From positions 62,001 through 126,000 of the forward strand of contig NZ_FMZJ01000013.1 of NCBI RefSeq assembly GCF_900101455.1: a DNA stretch of 64,000 nt. The letters run 5' to 3'. Shown here in pieces: positions 1 through 8,062 of this stretch. The notes under the pieces were generated by a model. It was not told where the DNA came from. It worked only from the letters and a program-made list of their open reading frames with translations, and ran no database searches. Made by a program: the position numbers and the translations under genes. Position 1 is the stretch's first letter. Each line of letters begins with the position of its first letter. The DNA comes from Sphingomonas sp. YR710 (lineage in GTDB: Bacteria > Pseudomonadota > Alphaproteobacteria > Sphingomonadales > Sphingomonadaceae).

Positions 1-1
1 G

Positions 2-334
2 GTCATGACCGGAATTGCTGTCGGTGGCTCGGTTGCCCACGCGCTGGTGCTGGCGATCGGCGCGGTGGCGCTGCAGGCCGGCTATACGTCGATCAGCGCG
101 GTCGTGAAGGCCGAACTGTTTCCGACCACAGTGCGCGCGCTCGGCGTCGCCTTTCCCTATGCCATCGCCAATGCCCTGTTCGGCGGCACCGCCGAATATG
201 TCGCGCTCTGGTTCAAGTCGGCAGGCAATGAGCAGGGCTTCTATGTTTATGGAATTGCTATTTTATTGATAAGCTTCGTCTGCGCGCTGCTGATGCGCGA
301 CACAAAGCGGCACAGCCGGATCGTCGAGGATTGA
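2..334 (+). CDS. MFS transporter, C-terminal fragment (cut by window edge)
   Basis: The frame is open from the left edge, so only the last ~110 residues of a major facilitator superfamily transporter are visible. They hold about three hydrophobic transmembrane stretches and the segment AELFPTTVRALGVAFPYAIA, which resembles the loop before helix 11 in metabolite:H+ symporter (KgtP/ProP-like) permeases. The protein ends in a short charged cytoplasmic tail (DTKRHSRIVED). Substrate cannot be told from this piece. The methionine at position 5 is probably internal rather than the start. Confidence 0.8.
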   Translation, partial: VMTGIAVGGSVAHALVLAIGAVALQAGYTSISAVVKAELFPTTVRALGVAFPYAIANALFGGTAEYVALWFKSAGNEQGFYVYGIAILLISFVCALLMRDTKRHSRIVED

Positions 335-466
335 GCATCCTCCGGCAATATATTCGCGATCGGTGTTGACTCCATTGGCGATGGCCTGTTGATCTTAACA
401 TATTATTAAGCCCCCGCCGGATAAACAGGGGGGCTCAGCAAATCGGTTGGAGGGGGCTGGCGGGAG

Positions 467-2005
467 ATGTATTCCGCGAGAGAGACGCGCGACAATCATC
501 GACCGACAGAATTGGCGGTTGCCGCTCCGTCAGCTTCGACCGATCATGCGCCTGCCAGCGAAGTTGGGCATGACCGGCCGGCATCACCGGAAAGCTGGTC
601 GCGTGCGCTGCTCGACACCCAATCCGAAGTTGCGGCGGCGGGTAGCGATCTGGGCCGCGTCATCGATGCCGTGGTACAGGGCACATTGCGGCTGATGCCG
701 CATGTGATCGGCGCGGTCGTCGAACTCGCTCATCCCGATCTGCCGGCCTATCGGGCGATCAGTGGAGTCGGGCTCAATCGTCAGAGAATGTCGACCCGAA
801 CCATTGGAAAGCTTTCCCAAGCATGCATGCGGACGGGTGAGGTACAATATTGCAGCGACACCGAAGCTGATGAATCGATCGATCACCAAGCATGCCGCGA
901 AGTTGGCATCCGATCGATACTGGTCGTTCCCTTGCCGTTCGAAGGGTTGACCGTTGGGATTCTGAGGGTCTTTGCAGCAACGGCGAACGGCTTCGACAAG
1001 CGTGATTTGTTGACCGCACAACTGCTGGCTGGCCCGATCGCGATCGGGTTGGCGAGTGCCGGGCAGGCGCGCGCATTGCACGCGCATGACATTGCGGCGA
1101 AACGTTTTGCCGCCACGTTCGAACAGGCTGCCGTCGGCATCGCCCATGTCTCGCCGGATGGCAATTTCCTGCTCGTGAATGACCGCTTCTGCGCGATTGC
1201 CGGTCACGATCGTGAAGCGTTGCTGCGGGGCGGCTTTCAGCGGATCACGCATCCCGACGATCTGAAAACCGATCTCGATTATCTCGCCCGGCTGACCAGG
1301 GGCGAAATCTCCAATTATGCGATGGAGAAACGGTATATCCGGCGTGACGGATCACTGATCTGGGTCAACCTGACGGTGTCGCTGGTGCGGCACGCCGATG
1401 GCAGTCCGGATTTTTTCGTCTCCGTCATCGAGGATATTTCCGCCCGCAAGCAGGCCGAAAAGCAGGCCAATCAGGACACGCTGACGGGCCTGCCCAACCG
1501 GCGCTGGCTGAAGTCCCGGCTGGCCGAGGAATTGCGCAGATTGCCGTCGGCCGACAAGCCGCTGACCGTTGCCTATCTCGATCTCGATCGTTTCAAGTCG
1601 GTCAACGATCGGTTCGGCCATGCCGAAGGCGACAAATGCCTGATCGAGGTGGCGCATGTGCTCCGGGATGGTTTGCGCGGGAGCGACGTGGTCTGTCGCA
1701 TGGCGGGCGATGAATTCGTGCTGCTGCTATCGGGCGCCGGCTATCGGGAGGTTGTGGATCTGCTCATGCGGCTGCAGGGTGCCGTCAAGGCGCTGTCGGC
1801 GCAATCGGCGTGGCGGATCGGGGTGAGTGCTGGGGCCGTCATTGTCGCGCCGGGCACGGAAACGGGAATCGATCCGGTGCTCGCTGCGGCCGATCGGCTG
1901 ATGTACGGCGTGAAACGCAAATTCGGTCGGAAGCTGGCGGTTCGTACCTTCGATTCGGTCAGCCGGAAGCGCCATTTGGCGCTCAGAACAGTCCTAGCCC
2001 GTTGA
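467..2005 (+). CDS. GAF-PAS-GGDEF diguanylate cyclase
   Basis: A 512-residue soluble protein predicted to make cyclic di-GMP from two GTP. A GAF-like sensory domain spans about residues 45-200, a PAS/PAC domain about 210-335 (ending VIEDISARKQAE) and a GGDEF domain about 345-505. The active-site loop reads AGDEF at residues 413-417, an accepted variant of GGDEF. The product-inhibition site RxxD (RGSD, 404-407) lies five residues upstream, so feedback control is probably intact. There is no EAL domain and no membrane segment. The start at 467 follows the purine-rich stretch GGGGCTGGCGGGAG. The 3' end overlaps the convergent N-acetyltransferase gene by 23 bp. The signals sensed by GAF and PAS are unknown. 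Confidence 0.9.
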   Translation: MYSARETRDNHRPTELAVAAPSASTDHAPASEVGHDRPASPESWSRALLDTQSEVAAAGSDLGRVIDAVVQGTLRLMPHVIGAVVELAHPDLPAYRAISGVGLNRQRMSTRTIGKLSQACMRTGEVQYCSDTEADESIDHQACREVGIRSILVVPLPFEGLTVGILRVFAATANGFDKRDLLTAQLLAGPIAIGLASAGQARALHAHDIAAKRFAATFEQAAVGIAHVSPDGNFLLVNDRFCAIAGHDREALLRGGFQRITHPDDLKTDLDYLARLTRGEISNYAMEKRYIRRDGSLIWVNLTVSLVRHADGSPDFFVSVIEDISARKQAEKQANQDTLTGLPNRRWLKSRLAEELRRLPSADKPLTVAYLDLDRFKSVNDRFGHAEGDKCLIEVAHVLRDGLRGSDVVCRMAGDEFVLLLSGAGYREVVDLLMRLQGAVKALSAQSAWRIGVSAGAVIVAPGTETGIDPVLAAADRLMYGVKRKFGRKLAVRTFDSVSRKRHLALRTVLAR

Positions 2006-2816
2006 CCTCAACCTCATCGAGTACGATTCCGAACACGAAATTCAGTCGCAGTCGATAGGCTGTCGCGCTCTCGATCACGGCTTCGACATGTTGGTCGCCA
2101 TTGTGGCGGACATAGGCGCGGTCGGTAAGCGACGCGAAGCCCGAAGGCAGGCACGCGCTGACCACCGACAATGAGGTGAAGCGCGTTCCAGGGCGCGTGG
2201 ACGTCCAGTGGTTGGACATTTCCAGGTCGATGCTCGCGACTGGATCGAGCGTGAAGCTATATTGCGGTTGCCAGCCCTCGCTGCCGCCACGGCCGTCGGT
2301 CGTCGCGGGGTGGCCGTTGCGTTCGAGAAACCAGCCATGATCGGGATCGGCGACCATGCGAAACGCTGCGCCGTCGGGTGCCACGGCTTCGGCGCCGTCG
2401 ATCAGCGGCATTGGCGGGGTATAGCTTCCGCCGAAACCGGCGTCGGCGATCCATGGCCCGTCGGGAAATTGCACGAGGTTCACCATGTGGGTGCGCGGCG
2501 GCACGCCATCGGCCATCAGCCAAACCCGCGCCAACAACGGCCGCGCATCGAATCCCAACGCCGTCAGTCCGCGCAGGAAGAGCTGGTTTTGCTCGAAACA
2601 ATAGCCGCCGCGCCGCCTGTGGACGAGCTTTTCGAACACATGATCGGGATCGAGGCTGATACCCCTACCCAGCCGCACGTCGAGATTTTCGAACGGGATC
2701 GCCAGCCGGTGCGCGCGCTGCAGCGTCGCCAGCCCCTCGGCAGTCGCTGGGGGCAGCAACCCGAGGCCGACGCGCGCCAGATAGCCGTCGAGATCGATTG
2801 GCGGACCTATTTGCAT
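1983..2816 (-). CDS. nat: Arylamine N-acetyltransferase
   Basis: A 277-residue enzyme of the NAT family, which transfers acetyl from acetyl-CoA to arylamines or hydrazines. The catalytic triad is visible: Cys73 in RRGGYCFEQN, His110 in RTHMVNL and Asp125 in ADAGFGG, at the usual spacing. Length is typical for bacterial NATs (270-280 residues). It overlaps the end of the upstream small exported-protein gene by 10 bp, so the two are probably co-transcribed, and it converges on the diguanylate cyclase. The physiological substrate is unknown. Confidence 0.93.
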   Translation of the reverse strand: MQIGPPIDLDGYLARVGLGLLPPATAEGLATLQRAHRLAIPFENLDVRLGRGISLDPDHVFEKLVHRRRGGYCFEQNQLFLRGLTALGFDARPLLARVWLMADGVPPRTHMVNLVQFPDGPWIADAGFGGSYTPPMPLIDGAEAVAPDGAAFRMVADPDHGWFLERNGHPATTDGRGGSEGWQPQYSFTLDPVASIDLEMSNHWTSTRPGTRFTSLSVVSACLPSGFASLTDRAYVRHNGDQHVEAVIESATAYRLRLNFVFGIVLDEVEVNGLGLF

Positions 2817-3268
2817 GGGCCGGTACGCTGTCCGCTGCCCGTGGTGACGATCTTCACGGGTTCGCCGTTGCGGGTGCCGGTGGTGAGAGTGGCAAGCGAA
2901 TAATTGGTTGCGGTGTAATGGCCCTTCGACGCGACGAGCAGGCCATCCGGAAAGCGCTTATTGGTGCAGAACGTGTCGTAGATCAGCGTGCCGCCCACCA
3001 TCGAGAAACGCCGAAGCTTGCAGGTCGCTGCATCGTCCTGCGTCAGCAAAGCCTCAGGGCGGCTCGCGACATCTGCTGGGGTGTAACAGCTCTTGCGCTT
3101 GGTATTGCCGCTGAACAATTTGATCATCCACTGCGGAAAGCCGGGGACTTCGGCGCTCACCGTCACCGTCTCATGCGCCCATGCGCCGGGCATGAAGCTG
3201 TCACCGGCAAAGGCCGGAGCGGCCAGGGCGGTCAACGTCGCGATTAAGAGGATGGAGCGCGGGGTCAT
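2807..3268 (-). CDS. DUF3617-like exported protein
   Basis: A 153-residue protein with a clear Sec signal peptide ([21 protein letters not shown], cleaved before GDSF). The mature part looks like the DUF3617 family common in sphingomonads: an opening MPGAW.HE segment, several cysteines (CYTP, TCKL, FCTN, GPC) that may form disulfides, and a closing TGxGxRTGPC motif. A longer in-frame extension upstream exists, but the start at 3268 puts the signal peptide first. Function is unknown; it is probably periplasmic. Its stop codon overlaps the start of nat. Confidence 0.75.
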   Translation of the reverse strand: MTPRSILLIATLTALAAPAFAGDSFMPGAWAHETVTVSAEVPGFPQWMIKLFSGNTKRKSCYTPADVASRPEALLTQDDAATCKLRRFSMVGGTLIYDTFCTNKRFPDGLLVASKGHYTATNYSLATLTTGTRNGEPVKIVTTGSGQRTGPCK

Positions 3269-3426
3269 GCGCCAGCCAGCATGCAGGCGTCTGCCACGCG
3301 GCAGACATGGACATAATCGATCATCAGGCACCTCACGCTGGATCACCCTCCCCTCTGGAGCGATTTCTCGAACGATCGAATCATCGGTGCCACGGAAATC
3401 GTCTCAAATCAAAGGGTGGGTGCTGC

Positions 3427-3490
3427 ACCCGCTGAGAGTCTGTTTGGAAATGCGCGAAAGAGCGTATTTCCAAACAGACTCTCAGCGGGT
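3427..3490. repeat. Perfect 29-bp stem palindrome upstream of uvrB
   Basis: Left arm 3427-3455 and right arm 3462-3490 pair over all 29 positions with one G-U wobble, leaving a 6-base GAAAGA loop. There is no T-run, so it is not a classic terminator. A 20-base core, AGAGTCTGTTTGGAAATGCG (3435-3454), recurs in inverse orientation at 26071-26090. It lies 61 bases before uvrB. It could be two abutted insertion-sequence ends, a MITE-like element or a hairpin acting in the uvrB leader. Confidence 0.85.
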
Positions 3491-3551
3491 GAATGCGTGG
3501 GAGAAGATAAAAGGTGAACATCGGCTCGCCCTATCCTACATTGGCCGGGCC

Positions 3552-5744
3552 ATGACGATACAGATCCGCACCAGCCTTGAAGAAATTGATCACGGCCAAA
3601 GCTTCGTTCCGCACCGCCCCGAACGGCCGGCGAAGGTCGATGGCGGCCGGCCGTTCATCCTCAAATCCGATTATGAGCCCAGCGGCGATCAGCCGACCGC
3701 GATTGCCGAACTGTCGGCCCAGGCAGAGGCCGGCGAGCGCGATCAGGTGCTGCTCGGCGTCACGGGGTCGGGCAAGACCTTCACCATGGCCAAGGTGGTT
3801 GAAAAGCTCCAGCGCCCCGCGCTGGTGCTCGCCCCCAACAAGATCCTCGCCGCGCAGCTTTATGGCGAGTTCAAGCAATTCTTTCCCGACAATGCCGTCG
3901 AATTCTTCGTAAGCTATTATGATTATTACCAGCCCGAAGCCTATGTGCCGCGCAGCGACACCTATATCGAGAAGGAAAGCTCGGTAAACGAGGCGATCGA
4001 CCGGATGCGCCATTCGGCCACCCGATCGCTGCTCGAGCGCGACGATGTGCTGATCGTCGCTTCCGTCTCCTGCCTCTACGGCATCGGTTCGGTCGAAACC
4101 TATTCGGCGATGATCTTCGATATCAAGCGCGGTCAGAACTATGACCAGCGCGAGATCATCCGCAAGCTGGTGGCGCTCCAGTATAAGCGCAACGAGCAGG
4201 CGTTCGCGCGCGGCAATTTCCGGGTGCGCGGCGACAGCCTCGAAATCTTCCCGTCGCATTATGAGGACAGCGCCTGGCGGATCGCCTTCTTCGGCGACGA
4301 GGTCGAGGAGATCAGCGAATTCGATCCGCTGACCGGCAAGAAATCGGCCAATCTCGAATCGATCCGCATCTACGCCAACAGCCATTATGTGACGCCGGGC
4401 CCGACCTTGAAGCAGGCGAGCGACGCGATCCGCCACGAACTTGGCGAACGGCTCAAGGAGCTGGTGATCGAGGGCAAATTGCTCGAGGCGCAAAGGCTCG
4501 AACAGCGCACCAATTTCGATCTCGAAATGATCGCCGCCACCGGCAGTTGTGCCGGCATCGAGAATTATTCGCGCTTCCTCACCGGCCGGCTCCCCGGCGA
4601 ACCGCCGCCGACTTTGTTCGAATATCTGCCCGACAATGCGCTTCTGTTCGTCGACGAGAGCCACCAGACGATCGGCCAGATCAACGGCATGTCGCGCGGC
4701 GATCATCGCCGCAAGATCACGCTCGCCGAATACGGCTTCCGCCTGCCGAGCTGCATCGACAACCGCCCGCTGCGGTTCAACGAGTGGGAGGTGATGCGCC
4801 CGCAGACCGTCTATGTCTCGGCGACGCCGGGATCATGGGAGATGGAGCAGACCGGCGGCGTGTTCGCCGAGCAGGTGATCCGTCCGACCGGCCTGATCGA
4901 CCCGCCGATCGAGGTGCGCCCGATCGAAAGCCAGGTCGACGATCTCGTGTACGAATGCCGCCAGACCGCGAAGCTGGGTTATCGCACCCTCGTGACCACG
5001 CTCACCAAGCGGATGGCCGAGGATTTGACCGAATATATGCACGAGGCTGGCCTCAAGGTTCGCTACATGCATTCGGACGTCGAGACGCTGGAGCGCATCG
5101 AACTGATCCGCGATCTGCGGATGGGCGTTTACGACATCCTCGTCGGAATCAACCTGCTGCGCGAAGGGCTCGACATCCCCGAATGCGGGCTGGTCGCGAT
5201 CCTCGATGCCGACAAGGAGGGTTTCCTGCGCTCCGAAACCTCGCTGATCCAGACGATCGGCCGCGCCGCGCGCAACATCGAGGGCCGCGTGATCCTCTAC
5301 GCCGATCACATCACCGGATCGATGGAACGCGCGATGGCCGAGACGGGCCGCCGCCGCGAGAAACAGGCGGCGTACAATGCCGAGCATGGCATCACCCCCG
5401 AGACGATCAAGAGCAACATCACCGATATAGTCGGTCACCTGGCGTCACGCGATCAGGTAACGGTTGATACGGGGATCGAAGACCGTCCGCACATGGTCGG
5501 CCACAATCTGCGCGCTTACATCGAGGAACTCGAAGGCAAGATGCGGGCGGCGGCGGCCGATCTGGAGTTCGAGGAAGCCGGCCGCCTCCGCGACGAAATC
5601 CGTAAGCTGGAGGCGGAGGAACTGGGCCTTCCGGTCGACGAGCATCGCGCGGGCGTGCGTGGCAATGCGAGCGGTGGGAAGCCGGGGACGCGGACGACGC
5701 GGTACGGGAAGGCGGCTAAAGCGAGGGCGGCGAAGCGGCGGTGA
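3552..5744 (+). CDS. uvrB: Excinuclease ABC subunit B
   Basis: A 730-residue UvrB, the DNA-damage verification helicase of nucleotide excision repair, working with UvrA and UvrC. Walker [14 protein letters not shown], the beta-hairpin region with [12 protein letters not shown], the DEAD-like VDESH box and helicase motif VI (QTIGRAARN) are all present. The C-terminal UVR domain ([20 protein letters not shown]) that binds UvrC is followed by a basic tail. The frame is open further upstream through the palindrome, but the start at 3552 ([12 protein letters not shown]) matches the usual N-terminus. No GTTC-N7-GTTC LexA box was seen in the 280 bp upstream. Confidence 0.97.
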   Translation: MTIQIRTSLEEIDHGQSFVPHRPERPAKVDGGRPFILKSDYEPSGDQPTAIAELSAQAEAGERDQVLLGVTGSGKTFTMAKVVEKLQRPALVLAPNKILAAQLYGEFKQFFPDNAVEFFVSYYDYYQPEAYVPRSDTYIEKESSVNEAIDRMRHSATRSLLERDDVLIVASVSCLYGIGSVETYSAMIFDIKRGQNYDQREIIRKLVALQYKRNEQAFARGNFRVRGDSLEIFPSHYEDSAWRIAFFGDEVEEISEFDPLTGKKSANLESIRIYANSHYVTPGPTLKQASDAIRHELGERLKELVIEGKLLEAQRLEQRTNFDLEMIAATGSCAGIENYSRFLTGRLPGEPPPTLFEYLPDNALLFVDESHQTIGQINGMSRGDHRRKITLAEYGFRLPSCIDNRPLRFNEWEVMRPQTVYVSATPGSWEMEQTGGVFAEQVIRPTGLIDPPIEVRPIESQVDDLVYECRQTAKLGYRTLVTTLTKRMAEDLTEYMHEAGLKVRYMHSDVETLERIELIRDLRMGVYDILVGINLLREGLDIPECGLVAILDADKEGFLRSETSLIQTIGRAARNIEGRVILYADHITGSMERAMAETGRRREKQAAYNAEHGITPETIKSNITDIVGHLASRDQVTVDTGIEDRPHMVGHNLRAYIEELEGKMRAAAADLEFEEAGRLRDEIRKLEAEELGLPVDEHRAGVRGNASGGKPGTRTTRYGKAAKARAAKRR

Positions 5745-5801
5745 GGGCCGCTTCGGTCATTCATACCATTATTTCGATAAAAGGCAGTGAGCCGTCCGAA
5801 A

Positions 5802-6362
5802 TTAGGAAGTTCGGTGACAATGCATTTTGGCGAATGCCAGAAACGCTTGATTGAGGAGGATGCCGTCAATCGTCTTGGTAATGAATTGCGTATGGCCTGC
5901 CTCGGCCGAGTTTACGCTGGTATCGACGCTGGCACTGACTGGCACGGTAATGCGGGCATCCGGGGCCGCTTCGACCGCATAAACCACGTCGCTGGTCCAT
6001 TTGAGCTTGGTTCCTCCGTTGGAGATCAACTGCATATGGTTGATCGTGGCGGAGATCGTACACGCCGGCACATCACGTAACGATGCTCCGGCATGACGAG
6101 CTTCTTGAACGAACGCGTTTTTCAGATAGTCCGCAAGCGGTTCGGATAACGAGATTTGTTTGTTGAACGTGTACCCGCTGGTTTCAAACTGGTTCGGGGC
6201 CACCTTCTCTGGCAGCGTTCGCGTAAATTCTCCGACTCGCAGGTTAAAGGGGGTCTCCGCAAGCGAGGCTGGGGCATAGGCGATTGTTACTGTCGCATCT
6301 CGTGCGGAGACGCACGCGGAAAGCAGCAACGGCATTGCGGCCGCAGCCAAGATCTTCTTCAT
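5802..6362 (-). CDS. Putative lipoprotein, YajG-like (paralogue A)
   Basis: A 186-residue protein with a lipoprotein signal peptide: MKKILAAAAMPLLLSAC, lipobox LSAC, Cys17. The mature part starts with a beta-strand pattern (ATVTIAYAPAS) and has the layout of small outer-membrane lipoproteins of the YajG type: an alpha-beta core with a C-terminal helix (DGILLNQAFLAFAKM). The next upstream gene codes for a protein of the same length and pattern, so the pair looks like a tandem duplication. The gap between them is 3 bp, so they are co-transcribed. The family assignment is tentative and the function unknown. Confidence 0.7.
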   Translation of the reverse strand: MKKILAAAAMPLLLSACVSARDATVTIAYAPASLAETPFNLRVGEFTRTLPEKVAPNQFETSGYTFNKQISLSEPLADYLKNAFVQEARHAGASLRDVPACTISATINHMQLISNGGTKLKWTSDVVYAVEAAPDARITVPVSASVDTSVNSAEAGHTQFITKTIDGILLNQAFLAFAKMHCHRTS

Positions 6363-6365
6363 TCC

Positions 6366-6923
6366 TCACCCTTCCTTGGGACAATTGGGTTCAAATGCTT
6401 TTGCAAAAGCTTCCGATCCGATCATTGCATTGATATTCTTAGCAAATAAGAGGCTGATTGACTCAATAGCACCACCGAATTTAGCTGCCTTGAATGCGGT
6501 ATCTTCGTCCGCTTCATACAGAATATTCCCGCCGCTTCCGCTGAGGGTGTAGTGCGCTGTCAGTAGGAAATCAGCGTCGAAGCCGAGGTCGTCGATCTTG
6601 ACGGCCTTTACCGTGCCCGTGAGATGACAGCGGGCTTCGGCTTGCAGGGATACACCCGACGTCCGAAGCTCCTGCCGCAACCCGTCGGCGATGAAGCTTC
6701 CCACTGACATCGATAAATAGATGTTTCCGATCGCGGTATTTGGAATCTGGTTGGGTTTGATCTTGGGATCGGCCGGCGTGTAGGCGAAATCATCCACATT
6801 AACGTGGCCTCGCAGCTCAACCACCGAGCGCGGATGATATAGTATCGTCACCGGCGCGGCTGCCACGGTTGGTCCGGCCATGAGCATCGCGGCACCTGTC
6901 AGTGCCGTGCGTATCCCCTTCAT
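6366..6923 (-). CDS. Exported protein related to the adjacent lipoprotein (paralogue B)
   Basis: A 185-residue protein with a Sec signal peptide (MKGIRTALTGAAMLMAGPTVAAA) but no lipobox cysteine, unlike its neighbour. It shares the plan of paralogue A: opening VTILYHPRS, a middle KPNQ.xNTAIGNIYLS segment (A has APNQFETSGYTFNKQISLS), an ADGLRQEL helix, a CHLTGTVKAV strand (A has CTISATINHM) and a closing helix with a late cysteine. This supports duplication followed by loss or gain of the lipid anchor. Function is unknown. Confidence 0.7.
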   Translation of the reverse strand: MKGIRTALTGAAMLMAGPTVAAAPVTILYHPRSVVELRGHVNVDDFAYTPADPKIKPNQIPNTAIGNIYLSMSVGSFIADGLRQELRTSGVSLQAEARCHLTGTVKAVKIDDLGFDADFLLTAHYTLSGSGGNILYEADEDTAFKAAKFGGAIESISLLFAKNINAMIGSEAFAKAFEPNCPKEG

Positions 6924-7058
6924 CCGCCCCCCAATTTTCTCGCCCGCCGCCTGTTAACATTCAAAATCGTGTTCTGTAAAATACCTTATCACCCAAAACG
7001 GATGCTGAGCAGCAGCTTCTCCTCGCCTTGCGGTAGATTGACAGCACATAATTGGCGG

Positions 7059-7214
7059 TCAAACGCGGGTAGCTCTGCTCAATTCCTCGCCAACGATGGC
7101 GTCGTTGCTCTTGGACGAAACATCACCCGCCAAGCCTTCCTCGATGCGCTGTCCCAGCAACGCCTTCAGTTCCTGCCACTGCTGATCGCTACCCGCCTGC
7201 GCGGGAAAAGCCGC
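7059..7214 (-). pseudogene. Possible ParD-like antitoxin remnant (N-terminus missing)
   Basis: The minus strand keeps an open frame of about 51 codons without a start codon, closed by a stop at 7215-7217 on the upstream side. Its product ends QWQELKALLGQRIEEGLAG followed by a polar tail, reminiscent of the C-terminal part of ParD-type ribbon-helix-helix antitoxins. The DNA-binding N-terminus is absent. A short ORF overlaps its stop codon (7062 down to 6961) and opens like a ParE toxin (LTANYVLS) but ends after 33 codons. It abuts the repeats flanking the transposase gene, so insertion of that element may have truncated it. Identification rests on pattern only. Confidence 0.3.
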
Positions 7215-7242
7215 TCAAGCGCATATTGCTTGATCGCAGCCT

Positions 7243-7308
7243 GGGACGCAAATTCAGGGACGCCACAAATTCGGGGACGCAACACAAATTCGGGGACGCA
7301 ATACTAAA
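7243..7308. repeat. Four direct GGGACGC-containing units, left flank of transposase
   Basis: GGGACGC occurs at 7243, 7257, 7274 and 7293, three of the copies preceded by AAATTCGG or AATTCA, giving a unit of about 14-19 bases. The last unit continues into ATACTAAA and forms the left inverted repeat of the element. This matches the short repeats that accompany REP-associated tyrosine transposases. Confidence 0.75.
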
Positions 7309-8040
7309 TAGACGCGCTTCACCCCCTCCGCTACACTCCCCGACATGGCCCGACTCGCCCGCATCGTCATCCCCGATGCCCCGCACCACGTCACCCAGCG
7401 TGGCAACCGGCGGCTACCGATCTTCTTCTCGGACGATGATCGCCGTTTCTATCTCGATCTGATTGCGGCGGCGTGCGAGGCGAACGGCACAATCTGCCTC
7501 GGCTGGTGCCTGATGGACAACCATGTCCACCTGATCCTCGTCCCCGCCACGCCCGATGGCCTGCGTGCAACGCTCGGCGAGGCGCATCGGCGCTATACCC
7601 GGCGGATCAACCAGCGCGAGGGGTGGAGCGGCTATCTCTTCCAGGGGCGGTTCGCGAGCTATGCGATGGACGACGCCCACCTGATGGCCGCCATTCGCTA
7701 TGTCGAGAACAATCCGGTCGCGGCCGGGCTGGTCGGCGCGGCGGCTGACTGGCGCTGGTCGAGCGCGCGGTCGCATGTCGCGGGCCGCCAGGTCGAGGGC
7801 GACCGGCTCACCGACGTCGCCGCGCTCGGCATGCATGTCCGCAACTGGCGGGCGATGCTCGCGCTCGGGCTGGAAGCCGCCGAGGCAGAGGGCGCAACCG
7901 TTGCCGCGATCGAGGCGTGCCTGCGGACCGGGCGACCGCTCGGCGGGAAGGCGTGGATCGCGCAGCAGGAGACCGGCCTCGGGCGCCCGCTGCTGCCGGG
8001 CAAGCGGGGACCGAAGCCGCGGGTTTAGTATTGCGTCCCC
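7292..8040 (+). mobile_element. REP-associated transposase element bounded by 17-bp inverted repeats
   Basis: The sequence GGGGACGCAATACTAAA at 7292-7308 is repeated as its exact reverse complement at 8024-8040, enclosing a single transposase gene whose stop codon lies inside the right repeat. Further GGGACGC units extend outside both ends. The structure fits an IS200/IS605-like RAYT element, which processes REP sequences as single strands. No target-site duplication was sought or seen. Confidence 0.75.
7345..8028 (+). CDS. REP-associated tyrosine transposase (Y1, IS200-like)
   Basis: A 227-residue protein of the Transposase_17 (RAYT) family, DNA nickases acting on REP hairpins. The HUH pair is His60/His62 in MDNHVHLILVP, and the likely nucleophile is Tyr119 in AAIRYVENNPV, the family's typical motif. 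The N-terminus (MARLARIVIPDAPHHVTQRGN) is a standard RAYT opening and the C-terminus is extended and basic (GKRGPKPRV). The stop codon lies in the right inverted repeat. The frame is complete, so the enzyme may still be active. Confidence 0.92.
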   Translation: MARLARIVIPDAPHHVTQRGNRRLPIFFSDDDRRFYLDLIAAACEANGTICLGWCLMDNHVHLILVPATPDGLRATLGEAHRRYTRRINQREGWSGYLFQGRFASYAMDDAHLMAAIRYVENNPVAAGLVGAAADWRWSSARSHVAGRQVEGDRLTDVAALGMHVRNWRAMLALGLEAAEAEGATVAAIEACLRTGRPLGGKAWIAQQETGLGRPLLPGKRGPKPRV

Positions 8041-8054
8041 AAAACTGGCGTCCC
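8024..8054. repeat. Two inverted GCGTCCCC units, right flank of transposase
   Basis: GCGTCCCCAAAACT occurs twice in tandem (8033-8046 and 8048-8061), in the opposite orientation to the GGGACGC units on the left side. The first is part of the 17-bp inverted repeat. The units touch the end of the next gene, whose stop codon is at 8063. Confidence 0.75.
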
Positions 8055-8062
8055 CAAAACTG

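Larger units (their letters stand above)
6924..7344. other. 421-bp gap with remnant coding and REP flanks
   Basis: No intact gene is seen here. The left part holds the toxin-antitoxin-like remnant on the minus strand, the right part (7243-7308) the GGGACGC repeats that precede the transposase. A plus-strand frame spanning most of the gap has no coding character and runs through the repeats. Confidence 0.6.

Noticed and set aside
409-435. Short GC hairpin upstream of the diguanylate cyclase as a terminator for the MFS gene
   Set aside because: The stem is only 7 bp with a 13-base loop and no T-run follows it.
3531-4706. A 391-codon minus-strand open frame opposite uvrB
   Set aside because: It is an antisense shadow of a strongly conserved gene; codon composition and lack of motifs argue against coding.
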